Positions 24,918 through 36,051 of a stretch of 64,000 bases of DNA are shown one piece after another (position 1 is the first letter of the stretch; every line of letters starts with the position of its first letter). Made by a program: the position numbers and the translations under genes. The DNA comes from Bryoerythrophyllum caledonicum (lineage: Eukaryota; Streptophyta; Bryopsida; Pottiales; Pottiaceae): NCBI GenBank assembly GCA_963971425.1, contig OZ020525.1, positions 10,732,187 through 10,796,186 on the forward strand. The letters run 5' to 3'. The notes under the pieces were generated by a model that saw only the letters and a list, made by a program, of their open reading frames with translations, was not told where the DNA came from and searched no databases.

Positions 24918-27900
24918 TCAGCTCGAGCCCCTAGCATTGGCTTCCTCTGCTGCCGGAGGTCCAGCTTCGGGCGCTTTCTTCACACCGGAATCCATCTGCG
25001 CTTTCTTCTCAGCTTTTTCTTCAACGTCCTCATCATCATTTGAGAGCGGGACTGCCTTCGCCTGCGATGCATAAGTTACAAATGAATCAGAGCTACAGAT
25101 CAGTCAATTAACCAGCTGGATATGAACTCTAGATTCACGTAATCTACGTACAGTCTAAGCGTGCGTTACATGTTATCGACATGGCATCAGAAAGACATAC
25201 TGAAGCGGCAGGCATCAATTTAGCCACTCGGCAGAAGAGCAAGCACGTGCTGGGGTCAGAATTGCACTCATACCAGCTCACGGAACTTGAGGATATAAAA
25301 CATCTCCAAATATCTCCGAGCTTCCCGTCTGTGCAACTTGGAAACGAACTTCCAGAATCCGTAAACAGCAGACAGGGTCAATAAGCGCTCGGCGTAAATT
25401 TTCCAAGTGAAGCTGCAGTCAATCCACGTAAATTTAGGAAATTATTTCAGTACTAGATATCCATAATTTACCACGGAGGTCACTGTAGAATCTGATGCAA
25501 CCTCCAATGGCTACGTAGTACATGAAGCTAAATTCAGATTACTCAGGAATTCATCAAGACAACTGCAATAGAAATCATGATGTGAAAGTACTCGTGCAGC
25601 TACTTACCTGGAATATATGCGTTCTAATCCAGCTTCCGAGACCTTGGTCCAAACCTCCGGGTCCTTTTCGTATTGTTCGAAGAAAGAAATGATCACTTGA
25701 GCAGCACCATCAGGATGGTAAGGATCGATATGGTACCCGGATTTCCCATTTTCGATGATTTCGGCTGGCCCTCCGTGGCGTGTAGCAAAGGTGGGAAGGC
25801 CACTAGTCATGGCCTCGATCACAGTCAAACCGAACCCTTCATAAAGCGCGGGCTGCACAAAAGCTCCGTGGGAGTCTGCAATGTAACGGTACAGCTCTCC
25901 ATTGCGCACTCTGTTTGTCTGTGATCGAATCCATCTGAAGTGCTTTTCAAGCTTGTACTCCTTGATGAGACCGTGCATTTTCTCGATCTCCTTGGCTTCT
26001 TCCCGGTCTTTGGATTTCGCAGGATTGATTTCGCCACCCACAATAACCAAGTGTACCAGATCTTTCAGTTTCTCACTCTTTCCGTACATTTCCACAAGAC
26101 CTGTGAGATTTTTCACCCTGTCGAGCCGGGCCATGGTGAAGAGGATAGGCTTTTCCTTGTCAATCAGACCACTGCAGGAAGGAAAACCAACCAACTGAAA
26201 CTGTCAGTATCATCTGAATCGGTGCAATGCCTTCATGAATTACCTGCCAAGCACGCGGTAAGTTCCTGGCATCCACAAAAAGTACCAAATCTGATTCTTC
26301 CATGGAAGCGAGGTTGACAATTTTCAAGGCAAAATTTCACCGCGGAAGCTAGAAAACTACTACTGACAGGTACTACAATTTAGATCATTCTGTGCATGAC
26401 TTGGTACAGACTCGATCCATCCAAGATATAAATTGTACAGATGATGCAGCCCTATAAGGAAAATGATGCTCAAATGGTCCTGAGTGACTCACATATGTCC
26501 ATCGGTCTGGTCAGGACTATAGAGGAGTTCCTCAATATCTTTATGTTGGCTAGTCAAGCGACGCTCTTTGAGTGTGTAGGGATAGTAGATGTTCATATCT
26601 GCTCCTGGAGACACAATGTTAAATTTGGGGTCGAAGACGTTTACACCGTTCACAACTCGGTACAATCCTGGCATTGTAAACGCCTGATGGCTTTCATACT
26701 GTCCCACGGTATCAGCACTGCAAACGCCCATTGGAAACAACAATCAGCTTCGGAGAAATCTACCAACAATATTATGCCATGTTTGACTTCAACTATGCCA
26801 GCGAAAAGAGTATTCAAGGAGTGATCCAAATTACATGAAAATAATATGCTTAATTTTCAAAAAAATAAGTGGTACCTTCCAGCAATCTCTTGGTAAGTGC
26901 TGGTGATGATGAAGTCTGCACTGTTCATCGCAATGAGATCGGCAGTGAACTGACAGGAAAAGTGGTATTTCTCCTCAAAGTTTTTCCAGTAAATGTCCGA
27001 GTCTGGGTACTTTGTCTTCTCCAAAGCATGGGCGATAATACACTGCAAGAGAACATATTAGCCTGAGTTCGAACACGGTACACTCTCCATCAAATATTGG
27101 CTAGGGACTATAATTAGCAGAGTGACCGAGCTATGACGTCTAGCTCGTAAACTGTGCAGCTCTGATGTCCTCCATATTATCTCACTGCCAGTCTTCTTAG
27201 TAAACGAACCTGTGTTACATCAAGGTAGTGAGAAAGCAACGTCGCCACCAGGTTCCCGTCGCTATAATTACCAATAACCAGATCAGGTTGTCCTGAGATC
27301 TCCCCGAGCACTTCACTAACTGCGTCCTGGAGAGATCAGTTTATAGATGTATTAGTTACTTGGTAAAATATCAGTCCAATTCTTCACAGATGGCATCATG
27401 GCTTCAGAAGAAAACTAAATACAAAGCGAGCTAACAGCATAATACGAACAAACAGTGTGATACTTCAACTTGCTAGATGATCACAATGCAGTAACTAGAA
27501 CCATCTACGGGTGGAAGCATTTAACTACTGCAAGTCACACTGGTTTTAACACCTACTCGAATAGCAATCATCATACTTGGGTTTTTTTAATCTGACCTTC
27601 GCAAAGGTTTCCAAATAGGGGTAAACATCGAATCGGGATATCCAATTCTTCAAAACTTTGCCATTGTGGCGAAATGGTACGCGCAAAATCTTGCAAAACT
27701 GAGTGGCTGTGACTTTTTCGATGCGTTGATCGCATGTGGTTCCGATAGCATTGGGAATGAGTCGTGTAAGCTGCCAGAAAAGCCAACAAGACTAAGTTAT
27801 CTTCTTTGAAAACGCCAGATTCATCAAAGGATCGGACAATGGCTAACTTGAACTGTACGTACGTTTTCCTAATTTGCAAATGGGACTGAGCATAGAAAAG

Positions 27901-30108
27901 GAAATCTGATCAAGAAGGGAGCCTGGGATGCAAGACATACAATCACAATTTCTGGTTTGAAGTCCAGCCCTTGTAGCTCAAGATTCTCGAGCATTTGCTT
28001 TTCCAAAGCTCTCACTTGATCCAAGATGTACACAACCTGCAAGTACAGAAAGTTTTAAACGTCAATCAATCACATCTGATACAGGAATTTAAAGCAGCTA
28101 ATTGTTTCTACCAAATGATTCTGAGCTGTAAATCACATACTAACTTGGATGTTTAGCAAGGCAATCGTCCATTGGCAAGCAGAGGGTAAGTAAATATGTG
28201 AGCAAGTATACCTGGCCACCAGTATCAGGCAAACCGAGAACACCTGCTTGACCAAAGTAGCCATGAGGAGAAACGATAACAACGGTGAAAATCATGGGTA
28301 TTCTGCCCAAAAACTTCTCCAGCGTGTCTGGGTCAGGAGCTTGAAGCAGGTCTAGTAGCAATTTAAAGGTCTCCACTACACGACCTGCTGTATTTCCCCA
28401 ACCCTTCTCGAAACCTAACTCCTGCAACCTGCAAAAGATGGAGTCCTCGTTTTAGCACATCTGTAACATCGCTAAAGACCTTCCAGCTGACACCAACGTT
28501 GTAGGCCCTAAGAGATAATGCCATTGAAAGAAGTAAAATATTATCCTCTCAACCTCTCATCTCTCATACGATGAGTGAGACCATGTGAGTGGGATGACAT
28601 ACTTGTGTGCGAAACTGGAATTCGGAGTGTCCTCTGGAAGTTTCAATAGAGCTTCTTCGGCTCTCACTAATTGTGGACGAAGCCTAGCAAAAGTCGCAAT
28701 CCGCTCATTGAGCATCAAGGTCTGCATCCAACAGATAAATCGAGTCCCTCCATCAGACAAAATTGATCGCTCAACTCTCACGTGTTAATGCCATTCTTCC
28801 ACATCTCAGAACACTGAAATAAAAATTTCAAACCATTACCTCTCCACGATAGGAATGGAGCCGAAGAAACTCAAACAAAGGCTCCATGCTCTCTGTACTT
28901 TGGAAGAGCTTCGAAGACAAGTGACGATTCAAAAACTGTACACCATGTCCGATGGATGACGGCCTTGTCATGTGTGGAAAGTGTGCATTGAAGGGTTCAA
29001 AATCCAGCTCCAGCACAAATGGATCGATTGAACTGCGTAATTTACAGCACAAACACCATGACGGTATTATTCATCTAATCATCTTCGCGTCGACGTTCGT
29101 ACTCAAAATTGTACTGCGACTTCACTTCTGTCGATACTGCGAAAATGATAGAAATGAGAAAAGAAAGAGTACGAACTACGTACTCGGAGCCGTTGACGAG
29201 TCGCTCCTTGAAACCAAGATACTCGGATGCACTGAGCTCTTCCACAACGAGCTCTTCCAAGTTGACGCGCACATATTCCCAAATTCCGGGCTTCGGACGC
29301 ACAGCAAACCCAACCCAAGGTGGCAACACGATGGCTTCCTACAATTTCACAAACAAATGTATTTAGGCAAAAGTCATAGTATTAATCCGATAGAAGTCTT
29401 ACAGAAGTGAACTCAACATGTCGCATGTGTAGGTTTCCTAAAATTTCTGACAAATTTACCTGGCAATTGTCAAGAAGCTTTCCAAAGGCACTGGCCTTGA
29501 TAGCATCAGCATTTTGATCAGCACTCAGTTGATCAAGTATCTGGTGAGGTTGAAGCACTGAACTCCCTTGTGCCACACAACTGGACAGAATTGACATGAG
29601 ATTTCAGACACTGAAATTATCAAACATCTAATACATAGATTTAACAAACGGAAGCACTATATTCAATTCCCTTGCCGTTAAAATCTAAGAAGAAGGTTTA
29701 TGTCCTATATAGTTGTACCGTTTGCTGCTTCGTAGCTGAGCGACGATGCCAGCGCATTTGCGGTTGTTATTCATGAACAAGCACTAGAAACGTCGCGCTT
29801 TCGAAAGGCTAATGCAGCCAAGCAAAGTGCGCTTCGAGTAGAACTCAAAGCTAGACAACACCTATTTACTCATTGTGCACAGATTTCTAACGCCTGTACG
29901 TAGATACTACGAGCAATGGCAACCTCGCGATCTAGAACAGTGCTTCGAACGGATGTCACCTAAAAAACAAAGTGCATAAAAAACAAGAAAGAACACAATA
30001 CCCTTGAAGTAGGTGCAGAATTGCGTTGCGATTCTCTTCCAAAGAGTCCTGAACGTGCTCCTTCATGCTAGTAAGTCGCCGAAGCGGCGCGAGTAGAGGC
30101 TGCGCCAT
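24918..30108 (-). CDS. SUS: Sucrose synthase
   Basis: Fourteen minus-strand exons join in frame: 30108-30002, 29580-29460, 29338-29184, 29032-28840, 28721-28603, 28428-28212, 28036-27941, 27770-27597, 27326-27210, 27042-26876, 26717-26493, 26171-25608, 25412-25274, 25061-24918. The product is 845 aa. It catalyses sucrose + UDP = UDP-glucose + fructose in the cytosol, feeding cell-wall and starch synthesis. The N-terminus [10 protein letters not shown] has Arg at -3 to Ser14, the usual CDPK phosphosite. GT-B glycosyltransferase landmarks include [49 protein letters not shown] and the E-X7-E motif EGFGLTVIE (Glu675, Glu683). An unusual acidic/basic, Ala-rich tail of about 48 residues follows the catalytic core. 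No broken residue was found. Splice borders were checked by codon phase. Confidence 0.97.
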
Positions 30109-30121
30109 TTTGCAAATTGGC

Positions 30122-30330
30122 CTGGAATTTCAAATCCTCTCAAAACGATTAGCAGTCGCCACACAAGAGTAGCCAAAGAAAAAAAAAACTGCAACAACCA
30201 CACTCCAACTCCGAAAGAACTCCTGCTAGTTGCATTAGAACTAAAAAAAAAAAAAACAAATACCGGTCAATTTCAAGAACCAGCGCCTACATCATCACCT
30301 CAACCTTCAGAAACGAACTTCCGCACTCAC
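30122..30330 (-). other. Leader intron of sucrose synthase
   Basis: A minus-strand GTGAGT donor at 30330 and a TTCCAG acceptor ending at 30122 bracket 209 bases, 13 bases upstream of the start codon. Many plant SUS genes carry such a leader intron, often with an expression-enhancing role. Inferred only from splice signals. Confidence 0.6.
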
Positions 30331-31165
30331 CAGACAAGGCGAAATCGAGATCGAAAATTGTGGTGCGCCTATCAAAGCCGCGCCGCGTGTGGCGATGGCG
30401 TCCGTCGTCGTCTTCAGTCACGGGAACCGCGACAACCACTCAAAACAGAGCAACGCGAGTCGGAACCCGGGACACAAGAAGGAAAGAAATCCACCTGCTT
30501 CCTAGATTCGGACGCGCAAGCTCTACCACCGTAGTAGATACAATAGACTTGACTTCGGGTCTGCACACGTGGCGATGGGTTGTGATCGGGCACCAAAGCT
30601 GCGTTCAGCTGACGCGTGTCGAAGCAACGGCAGGGAGCACTAAACGGACACTGTCAACCAGGACGCTCTTATCACCTTCCACAGTATCGTATGGACAGTG
30701 ATATCATAAACAAAAACCCTTTGTCAATATCCTCCATCTCCATCTCCGTGAAAACTGTGTGGACAGCGTTGGTTTTGGTACGCGTTTGGAATTCGCAGAT
30801 GCTGCTTCGGATGTGGCGTGAACGCGCTCCATTGCGCGAGCACGGGACACAAAGTGGGCATGAGCAGGGAATTGTGTGGGAAGTGCATGGCTTGTTCCAC
30901 CGAGTGCACTGTAGAGTTTCGGGTTCGACATGCATTCTTCCGGGTTGCCACTTCGGGGCCGTTGCAGTGGGCTGTGGATGCGATGCGGCCTTCGGCGTCT
31001 TCGAAAGGAGGCATACACGTGTGGAGATAAGTTCGCTTTGGTTTGAGGGAGGTGGACACAAACGCGACACATTGCTTTGTGTAGATTCTGTCGCCTGTGT
31101 TCCCTGCCTTTGGGGAAAGGAGTGGTACTTTCGGATGCAGTGTTGTAGTGACCAGTTACGACCTG
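30331..31165. promoter_or_regulatory. GC-rich upstream region of sucrose synthase
   Basis: Many overlapping frames on both strands, none protein-like. A G-box-type ACACGTGG lies at 30565-30572, about 235 bases upstream of the leader-intron donor. I treat the whole stretch as promoter and untranscribed flank. Confidence 0.45.
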
Positions 31166-31439
31166 CCAACACGCTCCGCATTTGGGTCTAGTGCACCTAC
31201 TACTACAACTAAGGTAAGCCCCCCTAAAACCGACAAGTTAAGGAATGTGCATATATGGAGAGAGGAGATAATTATTCTATTATTTTTCAGTGATAGCCAA
31301 TAGAATTACAATTCCAACCCAAGTGATTTCATATTTTTTCAATGAAAACTGAATTAGTTATGAATTTTCAAACTATGCAGCCATGATTAGTGGGGGCCAA
31401 CACACTCTGCATTTGGATCTAGTGCACCTACTACTACAG
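31166..31439. repeat. Dispersed repeat copy 4 between 43-base direct repeats
   Basis: The repeat copy (31,209-31,396) is bracketed by direct repeats at 31166-31208 and 31397-31439, both reading CCAACAC...GCATTTGG.TCTAGTGCACCTACTACTACA with about four mismatches. This is far longer than ordinary target-site duplications. Confidence 0.8.
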
Positions 31440-31445
31440 GCTAAT

Positions 31446-31546
31446 CTTGATAATATCACACCCTCCGTTTCACCAAAAAGTGTGATATTATCAAGGTGTG
31501 ACAATTTTGATAATATCACATTTGATGTAGAATGTGATATTATCAA
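31446..31546. repeat. Two consecutive hairpins built on TTGATAATATCACA
   Basis: CTTGATAATATCACAC (31446-31461) pairs with GTGTGATATTATCAAG (31480-31495). TTGATAATATCACATT (about 31,507-31,522) pairs with AATGTGATATTATCAA (31,531-31,546). The same 14-mer is thus present four times in alternating orientation. Confidence 0.85.
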
Positions 31547-31559
31547 CAACAAAAAATGC

Positions 31560-32620
31560 AATTTTTATTCATTTAAAAAACAAAAAATAACATTAAAATA
31601 ACAATGTCTCATATTCAAAATTTTGCAACCGGATCAATCACCATCACTCACAAAAACTCGAATGACATGACCAAGAACACTTTAGCAAAGTACATACCAT
31701 GACCAGAAAATGACTAGAATATGTACCAACACATGACTAAAGATGATGGTTTTTTATTTATGGCATGATACTAGAGTACAATCCAACAATGTGAGATGGT
31801 AGTTGTGATTTATTACATGACTATCTCAACATTGAACACATCACACGACATGGCTACTAACAATAACTACAGGAATGCTATCTTGTGAGCGGTGAGCGGT
31901 GAGCGGCAAGCGGCGAGCACTGAATTCATGACAATTTTTACCATCTTTTTTGTTGTGAAATTAAAAAGAACACCTATTGCCGTGCGTGTAGGTGGATTGT
32001 GCATCGAAAAAGAAAAAGAAAATTAACATAAGAGAAATTCTTGACTTGCAATCGCTTTAATTTATAGTTTATTGAATAGAGGCACCTATAGCCGTGGCAC
32101 TATCATTAGAATTTTGGGGAACAATTACATCCAAAAGTAAACGGATAAGAGATAATGTAACATATATTACAATGCAAACTTCTATTACAAATAATAACGA
32201 TTTTATATATGATTAACGGGGGAGAAGTAATAAACATCGCTTGAATAACTCTGCGACTTGCAGTAGAGGAATTCTCCCGGATGTGTATTACTATTCTAAT
32301 TATGTCAAATATGAAGTACTATTATAATGATTGTTTAGGTTAAAGGAAATTTATGCAAGAAGGTTAAGGGTGCTGAATGTAGAGAATGATAGTGATGAAC
32401 CATCTAAAAATATTCGAAGCTTTGTATACTATTCATGATGCGATAATTGTATAGTTCTAAATTCAAAGACACATTATAAAAAATAGATTAAAATCCATCC
32501 ATGAATGATAATTCAATATCTATTAGAATTATCTAACTAGAGTACAAACATGTATGTGGATGAAACAAATAATCAAATAAGACATGCAAGGGTGATATAA
32601 ATCCATAAATTCAAAGCCTC
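31560..32620. other. AT-rich intergenic
   Basis: No gene. A short run of GAGCGGT/AAGCGGC heptamers lies at about 31,887-31,918. The rest is ordinary AT-rich sequence. Confidence 0.45.
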
Positions 32621-32623
32621 ATA

Positions 32624-34173
32624 TCAGGTCAATACGGCATACAAAATAGAGGAATCACTACTCCTCATATGTGAACTGATCGTCACTGCCCTGATGGATA
32701 AACGGCATACTGCTTTCAGGACCACTATCAGAATCAATATTAGCCTCCTCAGCCTCGTCATCCACAATAACCTTCGCTCCGGGCTAGATCGAGTAGTCGG
32801 TGGACGTCGTGGAGGCAATGGCTCTGCTACGGATGCAATGGCAACAACTTCAGCATACTCAGGCAAAATATGCGGCTGCTCCGGATTGACAACCTTCCCT
32901 GCCAAGCGAGCCAACACTCCAGCGGGAGGTGTTGACAGAGAAGCCATCAACGACGTCGAGAATCGTCTGCAACTAATTTTCAGTAGCAAAACACCAATGA
33001 TAGAATAAGATAACGAAAACAACAAATGAATGAAGAGAACTTACTTACAAGTTCTCTTAGGCGCAATCTTAATCTCTGGTTCATCATCACCAAGCTCCAA
33101 AGGGCACTTGAGAGAAGTCTGATCCATGGGCTCAATAATTGCAGAATTAATCTCCAATGTTTGTGGAATCATGGGTCGAAGAACCTCTTCAACCAAGTCC
33201 TTGTCTGCCTCCAAGGCAAAAATATGACGCTTGAGGGCTTTGCAAGCCTTGATAGATGCACCTGGAAAAAGTGTGGATTGCAAACACTAATAAATTAGAA
33301 TCATGGTTGGATAATAAAAAAAAATGATTAAATGAAATGCAAATACCAGTAGAAGCGGTGAGGTCCATGACGATCTCATCCTCCTTGGTACAAAGATCAA
33401 TAAGAGCCTCCAATAGATTCTGTAACTTCTCTCTGGCTCCTCGCCATGGCATCCCGGTGGTGGCTCTCACCGTCAGTGACTCCTGGGTGATGAAGTTGGT
33501 CAGATGACCGTCTGAAGAAAGCTCAATACCATCCGCCAATAGCTCGACTCTGTCATTGAAGACAAATGGAATTGGAGGATCCCTGTTTCGAACAAAGCAC
33601 TTAACCATGAAAGTCTTGTGTACGCGGCCTGAGCGAACATCAGAGAAGAGGGGAAGACCATTGATGGCGAACCACTTCGCCTCTTCGTCGAATCCGGACC
33701 ACCAAGCCCAGAAAACCAGTTTTTTTGAAATAAACATGGAATCTGGATAGAACACGATGATAGCTCCTCCATCACGAAGAAACGACTCTGCCAACTCAAA
33801 GTTAAACCGAATCCACAATGATTCTTTCCGACCCTTAGGGTTCGGCACTGTAGGTAGTGTGTTCCATGGTAGAATCACAATACCACCCTGAATGCCTGGA
33901 ACTGGCAAGTTCCGGGACATCAAATATGAACATATGTGCCAAACCATCTTCAGTGAACTCCCCCTTCAAGTATCGTGTCTTGGATCCGCCATGGGCCATC
34001 AACCATTGTGCAATATCCCTCCAAACTGGCGGAACGTCATCCTCAGCTCTAACTGAATCATAGTCAGTAAAGATAGAATAAGCGCTGGTATTGATTACCT
34101 CAAAAGCTACAGTGGACTCTGTCTACTCCACTACAGGAATCGAATAGATAGTCTACGCTGGTTTTGTAACAAA
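32624..34173 (-). pseudogene. Decayed methyltransferase-like gene
   Basis: Reading leftward, a fragment (about 34,130-33,910: YDSVRAEDDVPPVWRDIAQW) shifts frame near 33,910 into a 252-codon frame starting 33,947. That frame contains VILPWNTLP followed by GGAIIVFYPDS. After LCTKEDEIVMDLTAST at about 33,340 an intron-like gap (to 33,262) leads to GASIKACKALKRHIFALEAD. A motif IV-like (D/S)PPW position (here LPW) preceding a motif I-like DLTASTG and then an acidic LEAD is the permuted order of beta-class amino-methyltransferases. An acidic tail (ending FTYEE) is reached only through another frameshift near 32,790. Stops near 34,113 and 34,146 and the abutting element A make it a remnant. The catalytic motif IV looks degenerate. 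The family assignment is by motif order, not search. Confidence 0.5.
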
Positions 34174-34408
34174 TGCTGTCGTAGTACGTGTTGGCAAGTA
34201 TTCACATCTTAACACAAAGATACCCTTAAGGTAATCGTTTCCACAGAGAATCACCAAGAACTACAACGACTAACAACAAGCCTAGTTATATACACAATGT
34301 TAAACATACTACAATAAATACATCAAAAGAAAGAAAGGAAAGGGGTTAGATTACAACGCCTGAGCGTTAACTACATTCACCACCCCGCTCTCTGTACGAG
34401 TGCTTTTC

Positions 34409-34505
34409 CTCGGGTAGGAGCCTACTTCGCTTGGAAGGTAGGGATCTTCGGGTAGGGACCTACCTCGCTCGGAAGGTAGGGACCTTCGGGTAGGGACCTA
34501 CCTCT
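34409..34505. repeat. Element A tail minisatellite
   Basis: About 2.5 copies of a 38-base unit containing GGTAGGGACCTACCTCGCTC. It occupies the same relative place in A (230-330 bases from the end) as the 16-base repeats in B, but the unit sequence is different. Confidence 0.75.
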
Positions 34506-35313
34506 ACTTAGTCCCGTCTTAGAGAGGGGGGTTATCTTTACACTTATACACACTATAGACATCCGGAGTACGTGAATACCCGGAGAAGGATGATATCACC
34601 ACGGACGATGGTCCGTGGACTCACAGAGATTTTAGTGTTTGACACAGGTAACGACTACTCTTCCTCACATTCTCTCCTTCTAACTCTACTCACTCACTTG
34701 GATGTTTGTGGTGTCACTGAGATCCCCTCTAAAGGGAGTTAGGCCCGTGTTACCGAAACCAAGAAAGACGTAATGTAAGTGAGGAGGGGGCCTACCCGCC
34801 CACTATCCGGACCTCTCTAAGTCTCCCTCTACATCCGATGCGGCTGGAGGTAGGATGTTTCCGGGAACGACACTAGCTTTCACAACCGACGCCAATCTGA
34901 CGCCGGAAGGTCACTCAATACTCGCTATGATCCTTTCATGTCCGTCACTCCCCCCTCGTCCTTCCCTAGGCACTTACAATCTCACATGTTATTCCCATCC
35001 ACCTGGACTAATCTACTTGATGGAACAAGGAAACAACTGTAACTGTTAGAGTTAGAGTCACGCCCCTACTAGCAATCTTCCCACCTCACCTGTTATTCCC
35101 ATCTACCCGGACTAATCTACTTGATGGAACAAGGAAACAATGGGTTGACAGTTAGTACCGACTTGAGGAGTGGACTACTTGAAATGGCACTCACAGTCAT
35201 GTATGAAATCCGAGCTCTCCAACCATCGAAGGTTTTCTGAGAGCGTAGGTTTAGAATTAAACTAAAAGCAAATACACATATCAAGCAGTGAAGAGAGGTG
35301 TCATGAGACTCCT

Positions 35314-35321
35314 CTCTTATA
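35314..35321 (-). promoter_or_regulatory. TATA box of element A
   Basis: TATAAGAG on the minus strand, within the phrase GCAGTATAAGAGAGGAGTCT, which is identical in element B. Confidence 0.55.
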
Positions 35322-35541
35322 CTGCCAAAGACTCACACAAACGTCTAAAGGCAAACGATACCTTCTAACTAAAAACGGCGCATTAACTACTTTTGGCGGC
35401 GGTAGCTACCACTCCACACGACGTGCACTGTCAGAAGGCGACTTATTACACAACTCCCAAGGCAAAACCAAGTCAAATCCCAAAGTCAACGCGGGGCCTA
35501 GTCCGCGAATGAACAGTGATCTACAAACTAAGATTCTGACC

Positions 35542-35760
35542 CTACTTCCGGGTCAACTCCTCAAGTCTTCTCTTCTCTTCCCTCCTCTTCCGCTTCTTTG
35601 AACTCTTGCTTGAAGTCGGGTTCGCCGCAGCCTTCGCGAGCGTAACAAGAGGTGATAACAAATCTGCAGATGAAGAGGGTGCGGATCCGGTTATGGATGA
35701 CCGTGGTAAGGCCTCCATCGAAGTCAAGGAGGCATCCGGACCACCCGGAGTGAGTAGCAC
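35542..35760 (-). pseudogene. Element A second ORF, basic C-terminus
   Basis: A 72-codon frame ends KKRKRREEKRRLEELTRK and is matched by the longer 54,943-55,311 frame in B (KKRKRREERRRLEDLARK). Conservation of the tail between copies argues that it was a real product. The Lys/Arg cluster looks like a nuclear localisation signal. Its upstream part is shortened or broken in A. Confidence 0.5.
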
Positions 35761-36051
35761 GGAAGTCGTGCTTCGGTGGGGCTCAGATCAGGCCGGAAGG
35801 GTCGGTACGAGGCTCGGAGTCCCAATGAAGGTCTCTGGTACGGAGGTGTGTCCGAACTTGACCTCAACCCATATTGGAAGGTGCAAGTAAGCCGAACTCT
35901 CACTCGTGGTCTTCCCAAAAGGAGACGTACCCTGCAAAGGACTAACAGTCGGTGTTGCGCGAACGGGGTCTCCAAGGGAAAACTAATGAAGGAGAGTCGT
36001 GCGCGGAGGCTCCATTGTGGCATCCAAGCCATCTTTTCTTCCACTTTGTAG

